Assembly (NCBI GenBank): GCA_035275545.1
Contig: DATEMP010000313.1
Coordinates: forward strand, 1 to 9,172
DNA from: WS-11 sp035275545
GTDB lineage: Bacteria; Eisenbacteria; RBG-16-71-46
DNA length: 9,172 nt
Direction: 5' to 3'
The notes below the pieces were generated by a model. It had not been told where the DNA came from and ran no database searches. It saw nothing but the letters and a program-made list of their open reading frames with translations. Shown one piece after another: positions 6,114 to 9,172 of the stretch. The translations under genes were made by a program, and so were the position numbers. Each line of letters starts with the position of its first letter. Position 1 is the stretch's first letter.

Positions 6114-7724
6114 CTACCGGGGCTTGGTGGTGTCAGGCGGTGCGGGACTCGGCGCCAGCGACTGCGTCGTATCCGGGGCCGACGGCGCCGCCGCGGGCGG
6201 CGGCACCACCTGCGGCGTCACCTCCGGAGACGAGGGCGTCGCCGGCGGCGTCGACGTCGGGGCCGGCGACGGGACCGTGCCTCCGCCCTTGCGCAGGAAG
6301 CTCCGCTTCTCGCGCTCGATGCGCAGCGCCGAGGTGTTGAGCACCTTGAACTCCACGCGCCGGTTGCGCGCGCGCCCGAGCTCCGTGGTGTTGGGCGCGA
6401 TCGGCTGCGACAGCCCGTAGCCCTTGGTCGTGTACTGCGACGAGGCGATCTGCGGGAAGTTCTGCTTGAGGTAGTCGAGCACCGATGCCGCCCGGTCGCC
6501 CGAGAGCTTCTCGTTCATCGTCGCCGAGCCCTTGTTGTCGGTGTGGCCGCCGATCTCGATCTGGAGGGTCGGGTACTGCTGCAGGATCCTCGCCACCTCC
6601 TCGAGCACCGGGAACGATTCGGGCTTCAAGGTCGCCTTGCCGGTGTCGAAGTTGATGTTCTGGAGCCGGATCATGCCGGTGTCCAGCAGCTCGACTTCCT
6701 TCTCGCTCACCTCGATCGGGCAGCCGGCGGCATCGACCCGGAGGCCCTCGGGCGTGTTGGCGCACTGATCGGCACCGTCGCACACGCCGTCACCGTCGGT
6801 GTCGGCGGTGCAGCCCTTGGCGTCGACCGTGCAGCCCTTGGGCGAATCGTTGCACTGATCGATCCCGCCCGGCACGCCGTCGCCGTCCACGTCGGACGGG
6901 CAGCCCTTCGCGTCGACCGTGGCGCCCTTGGGCGTGTCGGGGCAGGTGTCGATGCCATCGCACACGCCGTCGCCGTCCGCATCCTTGGAGCAGCCGGTCT
7001 TGTCCACCGGGCAGCCCGCGGGCGTGTCGTCGCACTTGTCGATGCCGTCCGGAACACTGTCGCGGTCCGCGTCGGTCGGGCAGCCGTTCGCATCCACCTT
7101 GGCGCCGATCGGGGTGGCGGGGCACTTGTCGAGCCAGTCGCGCACGCCGTCCAGGTCGCTGTCCTGCGCCTTGCCGCCCAGCACGTAGTGGATGCCGATC
7201 GAGGCGCCGAAGTGGTTGCTGAACTCGAGCGCCTCGCGCTCCCGGAAGAAGTGGTCCTTGACCTGGATGCGGAGGTACGCGCGCTGGTTCCCGGTCGGGG
7301 CGATGAGCATGCCGAGCCCGATGCTGCCGGTGCCGCGGGCGAGCTTCTCGGGCGGATGGCCGTTGCTGGAGCTGGTGCCGTAGCCGCCGCCGACCAGGAA
7401 GTACGGCACGACACGGTTCTCGGCGGGGCGCATGTTGAGCCGCAGGTCGAGCCCGGTGCTGAAGAAGTTGTGCTCCTTCTCGGGGAGCGTGTCGGCGTGG
7501 CTCGGGCCGAAGAACGCCTGGCCCTCGAGCACCAGCCAGGGCTGCGCGCGCCAGCCGAGCGTCGCCCCGTACCCGAAGTCATCCATCATGCGGGAGCGGA
7601 GATCGTAGTGGTTGTAGCCCGCCTGGCCGGAGAACTCGATCGGCCGGCCCCGGACCTGCGCGGCTGCGGGACTCGCCAACGTCACGCCGAGACACAGCAG
7701 CAGCAACGGCCTGGGGCGGATCAT
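6114..7724 (-). CDS. OmpA-family outer-membrane protein with thrombospondin type 3 repeats
   Basis: This 536-residue protein has a signal peptide at 1-22 (RPRPLLLLCLGV, then SPAAA before QVRG). Residues about 23-184 form a beta-barrel-like domain of alternating aromatic strands, for instance AGYNHYDLRS, EGQAFFGP and VVPYFLVGGGYG. Five 30-residue thrombospondin type 3 calcium-binding repeats span 188-336. A C-terminal OmpA/MotB domain (about 345-462) contains NINFDTGKATLKPES, GGHTDN and RARNRRVEF. Asp396 and Arg411 are spaced 15 apart, like the two diaminopimelate-binding residues of E. coli OmpA, so it should tether the outer membrane to peptidoglycan. A Pro/Ser/Thr-rich tail (484-536) ends the protein, which is uncommon after an OmpA domain. 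The start at 7724 follows AAGGAGGT (7741-7734) and gives a proper signal peptide; a longer in-frame start at 7811 is not credible. It is probably first in an operon with the GNAT gene. Confidence 0.95.
   Translation of the reverse strand: MIRPRPLLLLCLGVTLASPAAAQVRGRPIEFSGQAGYNHYDLRSRMMDDFGYGATLGWRAQPWLVLEGQAFFGPSHADTLPEKEHNFFSTGLDLRLNMRPAENRVVPYFLVGGGYGTSSSNGHPPEKLARGTGSIGLGMLIAPTGNQRAYLRIQVKDHFFREREALEFSNHFGASIGIHYVLGGKAQDSDLDGVRDWLDKCPATPIGAKVDANGCPTDADRDSVPDGIDKCDDTPAGCPVDKTGCSKDADGDGVCDGIDTCPDTPKGATVDAKGCPSDVDGDGVPGGIDQCNDSPKGCTVDAKGCTADTDGDGVCDGADQCANTPEGLRVDAAGCPIEVSEKEVELLDTGMIRLQNINFDTGKATLKPESFPVLEEVARILQQYPTLQIEIGGHTDNKGSATMNEKLSGDRAASVLDYLKQNFPQIASSQYTTKGYGLSQPIAPNTTELGRARNRRVEFKVLNTSALRIEREKRSFLRKGGGTVPSPAPTSTPPATPSSPEVTPQVVPPPAAAPSAPDTTQSLAPSPAPPDTTKPR
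6717..7163 (-). repeat. Five tandem TSP3 repeats with alternating cysteine pattern
   Basis: Repeats lie at residues 188-216, 217-246, 247-276, 277-306 and 307-336 of the OmpA protein, each DxDxDGVxDGxDxC...TPxG...VDxxGC. Repeats 2 and 4 carry an extra cysteine after TPxG or SPxG (238, 298). Repeats 3 and 5 carry one in DGVC (255, 315). This makes a 60-residue double repeat present twice. Repeat 2 has DRDS in place of DGDG in its calcium loop. Confidence 0.9.
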
Positions 7725-7733
7725 GCGGCTGCG

Positions 7734-7741
7734 ACCTCCTT
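7734..7741 (-). promoter_or_regulatory. Ribosome binding site of the OmpA gene
   Basis: The minus strand reads AAGGAGGT, a full anti-16S match, nine bases before ATG 7724. The spacing is slightly long but acceptable, and it selects the start that yields a clean signal peptide. Confidence 0.8.
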
Positions 7742-7767
7742 GGGGTATCCGGGCAAAGAGCCGGTAA

Positions 7768-7796
7768 GTGCTACCATCGGGCGGTCTTGAGGTCAA
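7768..7796 (-). promoter_or_regulatory. Candidate sigma70-type promoter of the OmpA gene
   Basis: The minus strand shows TTGACC (7796-7791), a 17-base spacer, and TAGCAC (7773-7768). The -35 matches five of six consensus bases and the -10 three of six. It lies about 45-70 bases upstream of the ATG. No equally good pair is seen for the rightward DinB gene. Confidence 0.4.
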
Positions 7797-7801
7797 CGAC
7801 G

Positions 7802-7817
7802 GGAGCCCCAAGGCTCC
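7802..7817. promoter_or_regulatory. Inverted repeat in the divergent ompA-dinB region
   Basis: GGAGCC (7802-7807), CCAA, GGCTCC (7812-7817) form a perfect 6-bp stem. It sits just upstream of the candidate ompA -35 and 26 bases before the DinB start. It could be an operator shared by both genes or a hairpin in the dinB leader; the sequence alone does not decide. Confidence 0.35.
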
Positions 7818-7843
7818 AGTTACGCGGGAAAGGACGAGGTTCC

Positions 7844-8338
7844 ATGGGTGCCAAAGAGCGGGAAAAGCTGATCGCCCAGTACACGGCGGGATTCGACGAG
7901 GTGGCGGGGGCCCTGGAGGGTTTCCCGTCCGGCAAGCTCACCGCCCACCCGATCCCGGGCAAGTGGAGCGCCGCGGAGATCGTCCACCACCTGGCGGACA
8001 GCGAGACCGCCTCGGCGCTGCGCCTGCGGAAGCTCCTCACCGAGGACTTCCCGGTGATCCAGGGTTACGACCAGGAGCACTACGCGCGCGTGTTGCGCTA
8101 CAACGAGCGCGACATCGCCCCGTCGCTCGAAGCTTTCCGCGCGGCGCGTGCGACCACCGCGCAGATCCTGTCGCTGATGACCGACGCCGACTGGGCGCGC
8201 GAAGGCTGGCACAGCGAGAGCGGCCGCTACCCGGCCGAGCGCTGGCTCGAGATCTACGCCGTGCATGCGCACGGCCATGCGTCCCAGATCCGCCGCCTGA
8301 AAGACGCGCTGGCGGGCAAGGAGGCGGTGACGCGGTAG
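7844..8338 (+). CDS. DinB-fold (DinB_2/YfiT-like) metal-dependent protein
   Basis: This 164-residue cytosolic protein is the usual length of DinB/YfiT four-helix-bundle proteins, a superfamily that includes bacillithiol and mycothiol S-transferases and many damage-induced proteins of unknown role. The signature is intact: WSAAEIVHHLADSE (41-54), with His49 as the probable first metal ligand, and HAHGHASQIRRL (141-152), with His141 and His145 completing a three-His site. GKW and the DSE following HHLA are typical of the DinB_2 group. ATG 7844 is preceded by AGGA (7831-7834, nine bases away) and GAGGT (7836-7840, three bases away). An in-frame start at 7787 would run through the regulatory inverted repeat and is unlikely. 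It is the first gene of a probable unit with folP 32 bases downstream. The substrate and thiol cofactor are unknown. Confidence 0.88.
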   Translation: MGAKEREKLIAQYTAGFDEVAGALEGFPSGKLTAHPIPGKWSAAEIVHHLADSETASALRLRKLLTEDFPVIQGYDQEHYARVLRYNERDIAPSLEAFRAARATTAQILSLMTDADWAREGWHSESGRYPAERWLEIYAVHAHGHASQIRRLKDALAGKEAVTR

Positions 8339-8355
8339 CGCGGCTCGCTCCGCGC
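8338..8355 (+). promoter_or_regulatory. Hairpin in the dinB-folP gap
   Basis: GCGCGG (8338-8343) pairs with CCGCGC (8350-8355) across a CTCGCT loop, starting on the last base of the DinB stop codon. It occupies half of the 32-base gap. With no T-tract it is more likely a processing or attenuating structure than a full terminator. Confidence 0.3.
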
Positions 8356-8370
8356 GCGCGGGAACCCCTC

Positions 8371-9172
8371 ATGCGCTGGCGCTGCCGGGACCGCGTGTTC
8401 GACCTCGACGCCCGCACCCTGGTGATGGGCGTGGTGAACGTCACCCCGGATTCGTTCTCGGACGGCGGGCGGTACGCGGCACCCGAGGCGGCTCTCGCCC
8501 ACGCCCGCGCGCTGCTCGCCGAGGGCGCAGATCTATTGGACGTGGGCGGCGAGAGCACGCGCCCCGGCTCCCAGCCGGTTCCCGCCGAGGAGCAGTGGCG
8601 CCGCATCGGCCCTGTGTTCGGCCCGCTGGCCGCCGAGGGGGCCGCGATCTCGGTGGACACGGCGAGCGCCGCGGTGGCGGAGCGGGCGCTAGCCGCCGGC
8701 GCCCTGATCGTGAACGACATCACCGCGCTGGGCGACCCCGCGATGGCGGGCGTGGTCGCCGGCGCACGCGCCGGGGTGGTGCTCATGCACATGCGCGGCA
8801 CGCCCGCCGACATGCAGAAGGATCCGCGCTACCAGGACGCCGCCGCCGCCGTGGCCTCAGGCCTCGAGCGCCGGATGGCGGCGGCGATCGCGGGTGGGAT
8901 CGGCGCCGAGCAGGTGGCGCTCGACCCCGGCATCGGCTTCGGCAAGAAGGTGAGCCACAACCTGGAGCTGCTCGCCCGGCTGGAAACGCTCGCGGCGCTC
9001 GGCCGGCCCATCGTCGTGGGGGTCTCGCGGAAGAGCTTTCTCGGGCACCTGCTGGACGTGCCGGTCGACCAGCGGCTCGAGGGCGGACTCGCCGCGGCGG
9101 CCGTCGCGGTGTTCCTCGGCGCGCGCATCGTCCGCACCCACGACGTCGCCGCGACGGTGCGCGCGGTGCGGG
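8371..9172 (+). CDS. folP: Dihydropteroate synthase, 3' end beyond the window
   Basis: This is the folate-pathway enzyme that joins 4-aminobenzoate to dihydropterin pyrophosphate, the target of sulfonamides. Visible are 267 codons with no stop; the family is usually about 270-285 residues, so only a short C-terminal piece is missing. All signatures are present in a TIM-barrel order: MGVVNVTPDSFSDGG (19-33), LDVGGESTRPGS (56-67), ISVDT (93-97), VNDITAL (114-120), LMHMRGTPADMQ (138-149), LDPGIGFGK (183-191), VGVSRKSFLG (215-224) and RTHDV (255-259). The pterin-site Asp96, Asn115, Asp184 and Lys220, and the phosphate-site Arg255 and His257, are intact, and no resistance-type insertion is seen in the SRPG-like loop. 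ATG 8371 is preceded by GGGAA (8360-8364), a modest ribosome site. It probably shares a transcript with the DinB gene. Confidence 0.95.
   Translation, partial: MRWRCRDRVFDLDARTLVMGVVNVTPDSFSDGGRYAAPEAALAHARALLAEGADLLDVGGESTRPGSQPVPAEEQWRRIGPVFGPLAAEGAAISVDTASAAVAERALAAGALIVNDITALGDPAMAGVVAGARAGVVLMHMRGTPADMQKDPRYQDAAAAVASGLERRMAAAIAGGIGAEQVALDPGIGFGKKVSHNLELLARLETLAALGRPIVVGVSRKSFLGHLLDVPVDQRLEGGLAAAAVAVFLGARIVRTHDVAATVRAVR

Noticed and set aside
6717..7163. Regular roughly 90-base repeats considered as a CRISPR or satellite array
   Set aside because: The period is codon-based and encodes TSP3 protein repeats; the units diverge and there are no spacers.
6039..7790. 583-residue plus-strand open frame opposite the OmpA gene
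   Set aside because: Its apparent repeats (VGRAA..GRVVALVD style) mirror the TSP3 coding repeats on the other strand; composition and position mark it as a shadow.
1..9172. A single novel defence or mobile system across the window
   Set aside because: No integrase, transposase, nuclease, toxin-antitoxin pair or defence motif is visible; gene strands switch repeatedly and composition is even.

Overview
The window is very GC-rich, densely coded bacterial DNA with eight protein-coding genes and no RNA genes, CRISPR array, transposase or phage gene. Three features suggest a soil or sediment member of the FCB side of the tree, perhaps Candidatus Eisenbacteria or a relative. These are a secreted beta-propeller protein ending in a FlgD-like/type IX-like C-terminal sorting domain, an OmpA porin with thrombospondin type 3 repeats, and a secreted protein of a family common in Bacteroidetes. 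This placement is an inference from domain style; no marker gene here settles it.

Layout, left to right. (1) 78-1343 (+): a secreted protein of a family often labelled 'asparagine synthetase B'. (2) 1344-1472: a convergent gap holding two inverted repeats. (3) 1473-3200 (-): a secreted serine beta-lactamase-like hydrolase. (4) 3291-3752 (-): a small Spy/CpxP-like protein with no signal peptide and an N-terminal cysteine cluster, separated from the hydrolase by a strong GC hairpin. (5) 3753-4042: a 290-bp divergent intergenic region. (6) 4043-5650 (+): a secreted six-blade Kelch protein with a 26-proline linker, an Ig-like domain and a C-terminal sorting domain. (7) 5651-6097 (-): a GNAT acetyltransferase whose stop codon abuts the Kelch stop. 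(8) 6114-7724 (-): an OmpA-family outer-membrane protein, probably co-transcribed with the GNAT gene. (9) 7725-7843: a compact divergent promoter region. (10) 7844-8338 (+): a DinB-fold protein. (11) 8371 to the window end (+): folP, dihydropteroate synthase, truncated by the window edge.

The genes do not form one obvious pathway. Four encode exported or outer-membrane proteins (the 'AsnB-like' protein, the hydrolase, the Kelch protein and OmpA). The others are a putative metal or stress protein (Spy-like), two small enzymes of unknown substrate (GNAT and DinB) and a core folate enzyme. Frequent strand switches suggest short transcription units: Spy-like alone or with the hydrolase, ompA-GNAT, and dinB-folP.

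No complete novel system is convincingly visible. The best leads are the Spy-like protein that has apparently become cytosolic, the alternating cysteine pattern in the OmpA TSP3 repeats, the secreted 'AsnB-like' family with a nucleophile-elbow-like cysteine, and the structured divergent intergenic regions.
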